NCBI GenBank assembly: GCA_003242425.1
Contig: QGUL01000081.1
Span: 1-7,342, forward strand
Origin: Pseudomonadota bacterium
GTDB taxonomy: Bacteria; Pseudomonadota; Gammaproteobacteria; Burkholderiales; SG8-39
DNA: 7,342 bases
Direction: 5' to 3'
Shown here: positions 1 to 5,841 of the stretch, piece by piece
How positions within the stretch are numbered: position 1 is the first letter of the stretch
How the letters are laid out: each line of letters begins with the position of its first letter
The notes under the pieces: model-generated
What the model was told of the DNA's origin: nothing
Database searches by the model: none
What the model saw: only the letters and a program-made list of their open reading frames with translations
Translations under genes and position numbers: made by a program

Positions 1-1146
1 CGCGCAGGGTACCCGGGCGAGCAAGGCGCGCCCCGGCACCCGCGCCGAGCGGCGGATTTGCGCGCGCACGCCCGGAAAGCGCGCGAGATCGAGCGCGCGC
101 TGAACGAAAGCCGCCTCGTCGCCGTAGGGCGCGAGGAAGGCGTCGACGCCGTCGAGAGCGTGTTCCCCGGCCGCGCCATAATCGAAAGCCACCACCGCGA
201 GTCCGCTCGCCATGGCTTCGAGCGTGACGTTGCCGAAGGTCTCGGTGAGGCTGGGGAAAAGGAACACGTCGGCCGAGGCGTAGCAGGCCGCGAGCGCCTC
301 GCCCACGCGCACGCCGAGGAACAGGTGATGCGGATACTGCCGTTCCATCCTGCGGCGCAGCGGGCCGTCGCCGATCCACACCATGCGCGCGTGCGGCTGC
401 ACGGCGCGGATCGCCTCGAAGGCGCGCGCCGCGAGATCGAGGTTCTTCTCCGGCGCGAGCCGGCCGACGTGCAGCACCACCAGGCTGTCGTCCTGCGCGT
501 TCCAGCGTCTGCGCAGCACGCGGCTGCGGCGTTCGGGGGTGTACAGTCGCGTATCCACGCCGCGGCCGATGACCGCGAGGTTGCGGTAGCCGCGCGCCGC
601 GAGCTGGCTGCGCTGCGCGCTGGTGGGCACGAAGGTGCAGTCCGCGGCGTTGTGGAAGGCGCACAGGTAGCGCTCGATCGGCCGTTCCAGCCAGCCCAGT
701 CCGTAGTGGCCGCTATAGCGGTGGAAGTTGGTGCGGTAGTCGCTTGTGACGGCGATGCCGAGCGCGCGCGCCGCCCGCAGCGCCGACCAGCCGAGCGGCC
801 CCTCGGTGGCGATATGGACCACGTCCGGCCGCAGCGCGCGCCAGTGTCTGCGCAGGTACCGCGTGGCGGGCAGGCCGAACCGCAGGTCGCGGTACATCGG
901 CAGCGGCAGGCCGGGCAGCGTCAGCTCGTCGTCGGCGTCGTTGCGCGCGTCGCCCGGATGGCGCGGCCGCACCAGCTCCACGCGGTGGCCGCGCCGGCGC
1001 AGGAAATCCACGGTGCGCAGTACGGTCATGGCGACACCGTTCATTTCGGGCGGGTAGGTTTCGCTGACGAGCGCGATGCGCATCGCCCTGTCGTCGAACG
1101 ACGACAATTGCGGCGTCTCGGTGCGGCCGAGATTCAGGGTGTTCAT
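1..1146 (-). CDS. GT4-type glycosyltransferase (group 1, MgtA/SqdX-like), 3' end cut by window edge
   Basis: A retaining GT-B glycosyltransferase that probably moves a sugar from a nucleotide-sugar donor to a lipid or glycan acceptor on the cytoplasmic side of the inner membrane. 382 codons are open from the start to base 1 with no stop. The N-terminal acceptor domain begins at residue 22 with MRIALVSETYPPEMNGVA, typical of the family. The C-terminal donor domain has GRLAPEKN at about 225-232 and the EX7E motif ETFGNVTLE at 302-310. The family is usually 370-400 residues, so little is missing. The start at 1146 has AAGGGA about 8 bases upstream; Met22 (1083) and an in-frame ATG at 1200 with a weak ribosome site are alternatives. 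The final ~15 visible residues do not resemble the usual family tail and may be affected by the contig edge. The family call is firm; donor and acceptor cannot be read. It diverges from mscS. Confidence 0.87.
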   Translation of the reverse strand, partial: MNTLNLGRTETPQLSSFDDRAMRIALVSETYPPEMNGVAMTVLRTVDFLRRRGHRVELVRPRHPGDARNDADDELTLPGLPLPMYRDLRFGLPATRYLRRHWRALRPDVVHIATEGPLGWSALRAARALGIAVTSDYRTNFHRYSGHYGLGWLERPIERYLCAFHNAADCTFVPTSAQRSQLAARGYRNLAVIGRGVDTRLYTPERRSRVLRRRWNAQDDSLVVLHVGRLAPEKNLDLAARAFEAIRAVQPHARMVWIGDGPLRRRMERQYPHHLFLGVRVGEALAACYASADVFLFPSLTETFGNVTLEAMASGLAVVAFDYGAAGEHALDGVDAFLAPYGDEAAFVQRALDLARFPGVRAQIRRSARVPGRALLARVPCA

Positions 1147-1337
1147 GCCGGATCCCTTTTGCGAAACGGATGCGGGCGGTGCCGCCGCCTTCGCCTGCAT
1201 GAAACGCGCCTACGGCTCTTGCGCGTCGCGGGCGCGGTGTGTAAGAAGTGCCGACATCCGCGCTTCGTGTGCGGCGCCGGCCGTGCCTCATCATTAAAGA
1301 ACCCGAAAGAACCCGAACGAACCCGAACGAACGACCC
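1147..1337. promoter_or_regulatory. Divergent intergenic region between glycosyltransferase and MscS genes
   Basis: 191 bases between two divergent starts, so promoters for both directions should lie here. I see no convincing sigma-70 pair. The best plus-strand candidate, TTGCGC (1219-1224) with TAAGAA (1242-1247) at 17-base spacing, matches only about half of each consensus. The region ends in a 10-bp tandem repeat, listed separately. No small gene is evident. Confidence 0.4.
1297..1333 (+). repeat. 10-bp tandem repeat directly before the MscS start codon
   Basis: Three full copies and one partial copy of a 10-base unit: AAGAACCCGA (1297-1306), AAGAACCCGA (1307-1316), ACGAACCCGA (1317-1326), then ACGAACG (1327-1333). 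The start codon at 1338 follows four bases later. The repeat occupies the place where a Shine-Dalgarno sequence would be expected, and none is visible. A period of 10 is not a multiple of 3, so the tract is unlikely to be coding. Confidence 0.85.
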
Positions 1338-2144
1338 ATGCTTGAAGCCTTACGTGCCCTCGACGTTCCGCTGTTCACCATCGGCAACACGCCCATCAGC
1401 GTGATCAGCATCACGCATCTCGTCCTTCTGCTGCTGGCGGTATGGTTCATCTCCCGCTGGGCGAGCCGCCTCGTCTCCGACCGGCTGCTCGGCCGTACTG
1501 ATCTCGACGTCGGGACGCGCAAGGCCTTCGGCGCCGTGATGCGCTATCTCGTTCTCATCATCGGCGCCGTGGCGGTGCTGCAGACCTACGGCATCAACCT
1601 CAGCACCTTCAACTTCCTGGCCGGCGCCTTCGGCGTCGGCGTGGGCTTCGGCCTGCAGAACATCTTCCAGAACTTCATCAGCGGCCTGATCATCATGCTC
1701 GAGCGGCCGGTGAAGGTCGGCGACCGCATCGAACTGGGCGGCCTGCAGGGCGACGTGGTCGACATCGGCACGCGCCGTACCACGCTGGTCACCAACGACG
1801 CGACCGCGGTCATCGTGCCGAACTCGCGCTTCATCACCGAGAACGTCATCAATTACGCCTACCTCAACGCGCCGATCCGGCTGCGCCTGTCGGTGACGGT
1901 CGCGCCCGGCAACGACCCGCAGGAAGTGCGCGCGCTGCTGGAGGGTGTGGCGAAGGCGCATCCCGAAGTGCTCGACGATCCGGCGCCGGGGGTGCGTCTG
2001 CTGGCGCTGCAGGGCGGCGGGGCGATGGCCTTCGAGCTGCAGGTGTGGAACCGCTCGCGTATCCGAGACAAGGACGAACTGATCAGCGAGCTCAATTTCG
2101 CCATCCACCGCGCGCTGAGCGAACGCGGCATCGAGCTCGCCTAG
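1338..2144 (+). CDS. Small-conductance mechanosensitive channel, MscS family
   Basis: A 268-residue inner-membrane channel that would open under membrane tension and release solutes during hypo-osmotic shock. Its size is close to E. coli MscS (286). Membrane segments are visible at about 22-40, 64-85 and 92-120. The third is the pore helix, with the Gly/Ala-rich run AGAFGVGVGFGLQN at 95-108, then NFISGLIIMLERPVKVGDRI, which leads into the beta domain. The rest is the cytoplasmic vestibule, including the conserved VPNS. ATG 1338 was chosen because the protein then begins just before TM1. The frame stays open upstream to an ATG at 1248, but that extension would translate the tandem repeat into low-complexity KEPERTRTNPNERP. 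No Shine-Dalgarno sequence precedes 1338, so initiation may be weak or unusual. The gene converges on the PRC-barrel pair with 22 bases between stops and no clear terminator. Confidence 0.92.
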   Translation: MLEALRALDVPLFTIGNTPISVISITHLVLLLLAVWFISRWASRLVSDRLLGRTDLDVGTRKAFGAVMRYLVLIIGAVAVLQTYGINLSTFNFLAGAFGVGVGFGLQNIFQNFISGLIIMLERPVKVGDRIELGGLQGDVVDIGTRRTTLVTNDATAVIVPNSRFITENVINYAYLNAPIRLRLSVTVAPGNDPQEVRALLEGVAKAHPEVLDDPAPGVRLLALQGGGAMAFELQVWNRSRIRDKDELISELNFAIHRALSERGIELA

Positions 2145-2166
2145 CTGCGCGCGCCGGTCTTTGCGC

Positions 2167-2640
2167 TCAGGACCAGTAGGGATCGGTGCCGTAGTAGCGG
2201 TGCAGCTCGCTCGCCCAGCGCTCGTCGGCCATGGCGGGCCAATGGTTCTTGTCGAAGCCGGGCGCGTTCTGCAGCCGTTCCCGGTCCACGTCGAGGATGA
2301 AGCACTCGTTGTCGGTGTCCAGCGTGAGCGCCGGCCAGGGAATGGCGAACAGCTTGTCGCCGATGCCGAGGAAGCCGCCGGTGGCCAGCACCGCGTAGGC
2401 GATACGCCCGTTGCCGACGTCGAGCATGATCTCCTCCAGCGTGCCGAGCTTCTCGCCCTGGCGGTTGCGCACTTCGTCGCCTTCCAGTGTGCTGGCTGCC
2501 ATGATGCGCGGCCCAGGCCCCGGCGTCTCTTCCGGCGTGCCTTCGATCTTCGCGCCGCGCGTGCCCGCGGTGCTCAGGGACCCCGTGCCGCCGGTGGTCA
2601 GGGTGGTGCCTTCGGGCAGATTCGGATCCTGCTTGCTCAT
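2167..2640 (-). CDS. PRC-barrel domain protein, cytoplasmic form
   Basis: 157 residues with no signal peptide or membrane segment. After a low-complexity Gly/Thr/Pro-rich N-terminus (about 1-42), the PRC-barrel fold follows, with NRQGEKLGTLEEIMLD, then GRIAYAVLATGGFLGIGDKLFAIPW. The C-terminal section has APGFDKNHWPAMADERW and ends RYYGTDPYWS. PRC barrels are small beta domains found in ribosome maturation (RimM), the photosynthetic reaction centre H subunit and many stress-linked proteins of unknown role; no catalytic residue can be assigned. The start at 2640 is supported by AAGGAG 8 bases upstream. It lies 31 bases downstream of a paralogue on the same strand, so the two are probably cotranscribed. 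About half of some 95 aligned residues are identical between them by hand count. The domain call is firm; the function is unknown. Confidence 0.88.
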   Translation of the reverse strand: MSKQDPNLPEGTTLTTGGTGSLSTAGTRGAKIEGTPEETPGPGPRIMAASTLEGDEVRNRQGEKLGTLEEIMLDVGNGRIAYAVLATGGFLGIGDKLFAIPWPALTLDTDNECFILDVDRERLQNAPGFDKNHWPAMADERWASELHRYYGTDPYWS

Positions 2641-2671
2641 CGCTCGAACTCCTTGGTGAAGGCGCCATGCC

Positions 2672-3319
2672 CTAGCGCCGGGGGGCCGCCTCGCCGCCTG
2701 TGGTGGAGCGTGAGGCCGGACTGTCCGGATGCGGCCGGACCCGTTCGCGGTCCTGGCCGTAGAAACGCCGCACCTCCGTGTTCCATTGCGCGTTCGCCAT
2801 ATCCGGCCAGCGGTCGGGATCGAAGCCCGGCGCCTGCCGCAGCCGCTCCTTCTCGACGTCGAGGACGAATACGTGATCCCTGGCATCGAGCTGCAGTGCC
2901 TTCCACGGCACGGCGAACAGTTTGTCGCCCAGACCGAGCACGCCGCCGAAGGACACCACCGCGTAGGCGATCTCGCCGGTGCGCGGTTCGATCACCAGTT
3001 CCTTGATGTCGCCCAACGCCTCGCCTTCGGCGTTGCGCACGTCAGTGCCGATGATGCGCGTGGCGCGATGCGTCATCGCCCAGAGTTCCTGCGGATCGCG
3101 GCGCGCCGCGGCGGACGCGGCATCGCGTTCGTTCTTCGCCGTTCCCGCCGAACCGCGCATCGCTTCGCCCGGCCGCGTCCCGCCGGAATCGTCGCGCGCC
3201 TGCCGGACGGAAACGCCGGCGTCGAGCGCGTGCGCGGTTCCGATGAGCCCTGCGCAGAACGCCGCCAGAAAAATGCGATCGAAGCTTGCGATGCGGCGAC
3301 GCGACGGCGATCGCCGCAT
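2672..3319 (-). CDS. PRC-barrel domain protein with N-terminal signal peptide
   Basis: 215 residues from the chosen start. An Arg-rich n-region (RRSPSRRR) is followed by a hydrophobic stretch at about 16-31 ending in TAHA, which suggests signal peptidase I cleavage near residue 31 and export to the periplasm. A low-complexity linker (about 32-82) leads to the PRC barrel: NAEGEALGDIKELVIE, then GEIAYAVVSFGGVLGLGDKL with FAVPW following. The tail has APGFDPDRWPDMANAQW and a polar, Pro/Arg-rich end. The start at 3319 was chosen because it gives a normal signal peptide. ATG 3355 and GTG 3364 are in-frame alternatives, and none of the three has a clear Shine-Dalgarno sequence. It is the first gene of a two-gene minus-strand unit with its cytoplasmic paralogue, and diverges from the DUF2383 gene. 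Function unknown; it may have an envelope role paired with its neighbour. Confidence 0.83.
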   Translation of the reverse strand: MRRSPSRRRIASFDRIFLAAFCAGLIGTAHALDAGVSVRQARDDSGGTRPGEAMRGSAGTAKNERDAASAAARRDPQELWAMTHRATRIIGTDVRNAEGEALGDIKELVIEPRTGEIAYAVVSFGGVLGLGDKLFAVPWKALQLDARDHVFVLDVEKERLRQAPGFDPDRWPDMANAQWNTEVRRFYGQDRERVRPHPDSPASRSTTGGEAAPRR

Positions 3320-3505
3320 GGAAAGAACCGGCGGGAGCGGGCCCGCGTCGTGCATGAGCGACACCGCGGCGTGGCAATGGAATACGAAAAGTTCCGCAAG
3401 CGCTGTGCCCGCGAACGCCGTGACGACGCCTGTGATGAACGTGCAGGCATGCCGGCTGCACGGTGGCGCGAAACGTTCAGCAGTTTCTTATTCGGAGGAA
3501 AGACG
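3320..3505. promoter_or_regulatory. Divergent intergenic region between the PRC-barrel and DUF2383 units
   Basis: 186 bases separating two divergent starts; it should hold both promoters. Visible elements are the dyad at 3441-3461 and a second short inverted repeat, GAAAC (3470-3474) with GTTTC (3483-3487), just ahead of the ribosome site GGAGGAAAG (3494-3502). On the minus strand GGAACTT occurs at 3389-3395, but no matching -10 was found. No small gene is evident. Confidence 0.4.
3441..3461. promoter_or_regulatory. Dyad-symmetric site, possible operator
   Basis: GTGCAG (3441-3446) is the exact reverse complement of CTGCAC (3456-3461), and the 8-base palindrome GGCATGCC (3446-3453) overlaps the left arm. 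It lies 45 bases upstream of the DUF2383 start in a divergent promoter region, a normal place for a repressor or activator site. No regulator is encoded in the window, and short dyads are common in GC-rich DNA. Confidence 0.25.
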
Positions 3506-3991
3506 ATGACCCAGGCTCGGGTGTCGGAAATACTCGACGACCTGATTGAAGTGTGCAGAGAGGAGGAAAGCTGTTACAGGCGATGTCTGCAGGTGCTGAA
3601 GAAGGATGCGTTGCGGCGCGTGCTCAGGCGCCGCGCCGGACAGGCCGCGCGGGCGCAGCGCGCGCTCGCGAAACTGCGCAAGGCCATGGGCGCCAGGGAA
3701 TGCACGGGTCCGGTGCTCGCGCAACCGGCGAAGATGAACGAAGCGCACGCGTTCGGCGCCGTGAGCGACGAAGCGTCCGCGCTCGGCATGTGCGAGCGCG
3801 TCGAAGCGGTGGTGCTGATGCGCTATCGCGACGCGCTCGATTTCGAGTTGCCGGAACCGGTGCGCAGGCTGCTGCAGCGGCAGTTCGACGCGCTGCTCGC
3901 GCGGCGCTCGGTGCGCGAGGTCGTGACGACGCCGCCTCAGCCGCAGCGCGATACGTCCCGGCCGCATACCGTCGCGGTACTCGTGCGATAA
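3506..3991 (+). CDS. DUF2383 / PA2169-type four-helix-bundle protein
   Basis: 161 residues, mostly alpha-helical, with no signal peptide or membrane segment, so probably cytoplasmic. The first helix pair, SEILDDLIEVCREEESCYRR, followed by LRRVLRRRAGQAARAQRALAKL, matches the DUF2383 pattern (LNDLIE-C-x-D/E-G/E-E-x-x-Y). The second half, with CERVEAVVLMRYRDALDFEL followed by PEPVRRLLQRQFDAL, matches the closing helices of PA2169-type proteins. The family is ferritin-like in fold and often found among stress-induced genes; its biochemical role is not established. The start is set by a strong ribosome site, GGAGGAAAG, with suitable spacing. The polar tail after about residue 137 (VVTTPPQPQRDTSRP) looks disordered. 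It is the first gene of a plus-strand run: the next gene begins 12 bases after its stop. Confidence 0.82.
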   Translation: MTQARVSEILDDLIEVCREEESCYRRCLQVLKKDALRRVLRRRAGQAARAQRALAKLRKAMGARECTGPVLAQPAKMNEAHAFGAVSDEASALGMCERVEAVVLMRYRDALDFELPEPVRRLLQRQFDALLARRSVREVVTTPPQPQRDTSRPHTVAVLVR

Positions 3992-4003
3992 CGGAAGGAC
4001 GCC

Positions 4004-4261
4004 ATGGAATTCGGTGCCAACGAACAGGACGCGCGCGAAAGCGGTCGCTATCCCTGGGAAGACGGGACGCGAAGCGGTGAGCTTCCCGGCTGGCTCGCGG
4101 CCCTGCGCGGGCGCACGCGCACGGCGACCGGTGCCGCGCAGCGGCGTTTGTCGGAGACCCGGCAGCACGCGGCCGCCGGCATTCGCGACCATCCCTATGC
4201 CGCGATAACGGTCGCGTTGGCGGCGGGGCTGGTCATCGGCATCCTGATCGCACGCCGGTGA
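4004..4261 (+). CDS. Small ElaB/YqjD (DUF883)-like protein with C-terminal membrane anchor
   Basis: 85 residues. A polar, charged N-terminal part containing RTATGAAQRRLSETRQHAA, probably helical, is followed by RDHPYAAITVALAAGLVIGI and ends LIARR. The HPYAAI motif, a single hydrophobic helix at about 67-83 and a final Arg pair are the hallmark of ElaB/YqjD/DUF883 proteins, in which E. coli members are inner-membrane anchors that bind ribosomes in stationary phase. The N-terminal part is shorter and more divergent than in ElaB (about 100 residues), so ribosome binding is only an inference here. The start has GGAAGGA 4 bases upstream. It sits 12 bases after the DUF2383 gene and 37 before the DUF4142 gene, consistent with one transcript. 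Confidence 0.8.
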   Translation: MEFGANEQDARESGRYPWEDGTRSGELPGWLAALRGRTRTATGAAQRRLSETRQHAAAGIRDHPYAAITVALAAGLVIGILIARR

Positions 4262-4287
4262 GCCGGGACCGCGACGGCGAGCCCGGC
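4262..4287 (+). other. Intercistronic inverted repeat before the DUF4142 ribosome site
   Basis: GCCGGG (4262-4267) pairs exactly with CCCGGC (4282-4287) across a 14-base loop. The hairpin starts directly after the upstream stop codon and ends where the AGGGAG ribosome site begins (4288-4293). It could protect mRNA or tune translation of the lipoprotein gene. A 6-bp GC stem arises easily by chance at this base composition. Confidence 0.3.
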
Positions 4288-4298
4288 AGGGAGCAAAC

Positions 4299-4937
4299 AT
4301 GTTGAGCCGACGATCGCAACGATGGATCGTAGTCGCGTTGAGCCTGATTGCCGCCGCGGGTTGCGGGCGGGAGGAGACGCCGCCTTCCGCGAGGGAGGAT
4401 GCGGCGGCGATGCGGCCGCCCGCCGATGCCGACACGCCCACCACGCCTGAGGACGAGGCGGCCAGCCGTGCGGAGGCCGCGGAGACGACGCTGAACGAGA
4501 CCGATCGCGAGTTCGCCACCAGTGCGTTCGCGGCCAATATCGCCGAAGTGCAGGCCGGCCGGCTCGCTGCCGAGAAGACGCTGAACGACGACGTCCGTCA
4601 GTTCGCACAGGAAATGGTGAAGGAACACACCGCGGCCAATGAAGAACTGATGAAGCTCGCCAAGGAGCTGAAAATCGAATTGCCGACCTCGCCGCTTCTC
4701 GCGCTGAAGGAGGATCTGCAACGCCTGAGCTCCGTCACGGGACCGCAGCACGACCGTTTCTATACCGAACGCTTCGGCATTCATGCGCACGAACAGTCGC
4801 TCGAGCTCTACGAGCGCGAGATCCGCGAGGGGCAGGACGGCGAGCTGAAGCGTTTCGCCGAGCGTAAGGTGCCGGTGCTGCGCGCACATCTCGAGCGCGC
4901 CAGACGGCTGCGCGAAAGCGTCGACACGGCCCGCTAG
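4299..4937 (+). CDS. DUF4142 domain lipoprotein
   Basis: 212 residues. The N-terminus is a lipoprotein signal: positive n-region (MLSRRSQR), hydrophobic WIVVALSLIAAAG, and a lipobox-like AAGC with Cys22 as the acylated residue. Residue +2 is Gly rather than Asp, so by the E. coli sorting rule the protein would go to the outer membrane. An acidic, Pro/Ala-rich linker (about 23-65) leads to the helical DUF4142 domain (about 69-205), starting TDREFATSAFAANIAEVQAG, with QFAQEMVKEHTAANEEL and a closing helix rich in Arg and Glu. DUF4142 resembles ferritin-like bundles and is common in periplasmic stress proteins; its molecular role is unknown. The start is supported by AGGGAG six bases upstream. 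It is the last gene of the tight three-gene run; a short hairpin follows the stop. Confidence 0.87.
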   Translation: MLSRRSQRWIVVALSLIAAAGCGREETPPSAREDAAAMRPPADADTPTTPEDEAASRAEAAETTLNETDREFATSAFAANIAEVQAGRLAAEKTLNDDVRQFAQEMVKEHTAANEELMKLAKELKIELPTSPLLALKEDLQRLSSVTGPQHDRFYTERFGIHAHEQSLELYEREIREGQDGELKRFAERKVPVLRAHLERARRLRESVDTAR

Positions 4938-4943
4938 GCCCGC

Positions 4944-4961
4944 ACCGCCGGGAACGGCGGT
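4944..4961 (+). terminator. Weak hairpin after the DUF4142 gene
   Basis: ACCGCC (4944-4949) pairs with GGCGGT (4956-4961) around a 6-base loop, starting 7 bases after the stop codon. The position suits a terminator or mRNA 3'-end stabiliser, but there is no T-run after it, so intrinsic termination would be inefficient. Confidence 0.3.
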
Positions 4962-5035
4962 TGCACCGCACATAGAAGCGGCGCGGCCTCCCGCGACAGG
5001 TCGCATCCGCCTTCCGTACGCCTTCGGCTGCGGAA

Positions 5036-5068
5036 GCGCTGCCGCATCCGTAAGCGATGCGGCAGCGC
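5036..5068 (+). other. Perfect 13-bp hairpin just upstream of the membrane protein gene
   Basis: GCGCTGCCGCATC (5036-5048) and GATGCGGCAGCGC (5056-5068) are exact reverse complements around the 7-base loop CGTAAGC. The following bases, AACCTCTTT, are only weakly T-rich, so it is not a textbook intrinsic terminator. It ends 10 bases before the strong ribosome site GGGAGGAAG (from 5078) of the gene at 5089. A second imperfect hairpin, CTTCCG (5011-5016) with CGGAAG (5031-5036), lies immediately before it and shares base 5036. Terminator, attenuator-like leader or translation-control element are all possible. Confidence 0.6.
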
Positions 5069-5088
5069 AACCTCTTTGGGAGGAAGCC

Positions 5089-5841
5089 ATGGCGGTGGAC
5101 ATTCCCGGCAACGCGCGACGCATGTATCTCAGTCCCATTTCCTGGCAGGCGATCATCGCCGGCCTGGCGGTCGGAATCGCCGTACAACTGTTCCTCATGC
5201 TTGCCGGCGTGGCGATCGGCGGACTCGCGATCGAGCCCGGAGAAGGTATGGCCCGCATGAGCGCGGGTGCCGCGCTCTGGAGCGCCGTCAGCATGCTCGT
5301 TGCCGCCTTCTTCGGCGGCTATGTGGCGGCACGCGCCTCCGGCCTGCGGCGCAAAGGCGACGGCGTGCTGCACGGCGCGGTGGCCTGGGCCGCGTCCACG
5401 TTGCTTTACGCCGTGCTCGCCAGCACGGTGTTGAGTGCGGCCACGGCCGGGCTGTTCGGTCAATTGCGGCCGATGCTGAGTCAGGCCGTGCCGCAGTCCA
5501 TGCAGCAGCGGCCGCAACAGGCGGACCGCGAACAGATCGCGCAGACGCTGCGCAATCTCGGGCTGCCCGAGGAACAGGTGCAGCGCATCGTCGATGAAGC
5601 GGGCGCCGTCGCGCAGGGCGGCGGGTTGTCTGCGGATACGCGCGCGACCATGGAAAGCGCGGCGGATCGCCTCGGGGCGACGACCGGCGCGCTGGCGGCG
5701 GCGGTCGCGCTGTCTCTCGTTGCCGGCATCATCGGCGGCATCGCCGGCACCAGGGGGCAGCGCCGCGTGCGCCGTCATCGCGTCGAACCGGTCGAGATGA
5801 GCGCCGGCGAGGCGCGCGTGGTGCACCGTCCGGTACTCTGA
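5089..5841 (+). CDS. Four-helix 'PhnA-like' membrane protein of unknown function
   Basis: 250 residues. The N-terminal part, ISWQAIIAGLAVGIAVQLFL, matches the SWxAxxAGxxVxxxVQLxL opening of proteins annotated as 'PhnA-like' membrane proteins in proteobacteria. Membrane helices are visible at about 18-44, 61-81, 94-122 and 198-221. Helix 2 ends FFGGYVAARASGLRRKGDG, with HGAVAW starting helix 3, both typical of the family. Between helices 3 and 4 is a polar, Gln-rich region of about 75 residues with a helical PEEQVQRIVDEAG segment. The C-terminal tail is Arg-rich (RGQRRVRRHR), so it is probably cytoplasmic by the positive-inside rule. The start has GGGAGGAAG just upstream. A 151-base gap with hairpins separates it from the DUF4142 gene, so it may be a separate transcript or an attenuated part of the same one. 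Its stop adjoins the stop of the convergent UDP-xylose synthase gene. Confidence 0.83.
   Translation: MAVDIPGNARRMYLSPISWQAIIAGLAVGIAVQLFLMLAGVAIGGLAIEPGEGMARMSAGAALWSAVSMLVAAFFGGYVAARASGLRRKGDGVLHGAVAWAASTLLYAVLASTVLSAATAGLFGQLRPMLSQAVPQSMQQRPQQADREQIAQTLRNLGLPEEQVQRIVDEAGAVAQGGGLSADTRATMESAADRLGATTGALAAAVALSLVAGIIGGIAGTRGQRRVRRHRVEPVEMSAGEARVVHRPVL

Noticed and set aside
8..17. GGTACCCGGG resembling adjoining KpnI and SmaI sites of a cloning vector
   Set aside because: Only ten bases match; the flanks do not match a polylinker and the bases fit the open glycosyltransferase frame.
1297..1333. Tandem repeat considered as a CRISPR or integration-site remnant
   Set aside because: The units are 10 bases with no spacers and no cas, integrase or transposase gene nearby.
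58..1404. 448-codon plus-strand open frame across the glycosyltransferase gene
   Set aside because: Its protein is Arg/His/Ala-rich low-complexity sequence typical of a GC-rich antisense shadow, while the minus strand gives clear GT4 motifs.
3389..3395. GGAACTT on the minus strand, like an ECF/RpoE-type -35, about 70 bases before the PRC start
   Set aside because: No fitting -10 was found at 15-17 bases spacing, so it is not supported as a promoter.
4735..5826. 363-codon minus-strand open frame opposite the DUF4142 and PhnA-like genes
   Set aside because: It crosses two real genes and their intergenic hairpins and has a shadow-like composition with no domain.
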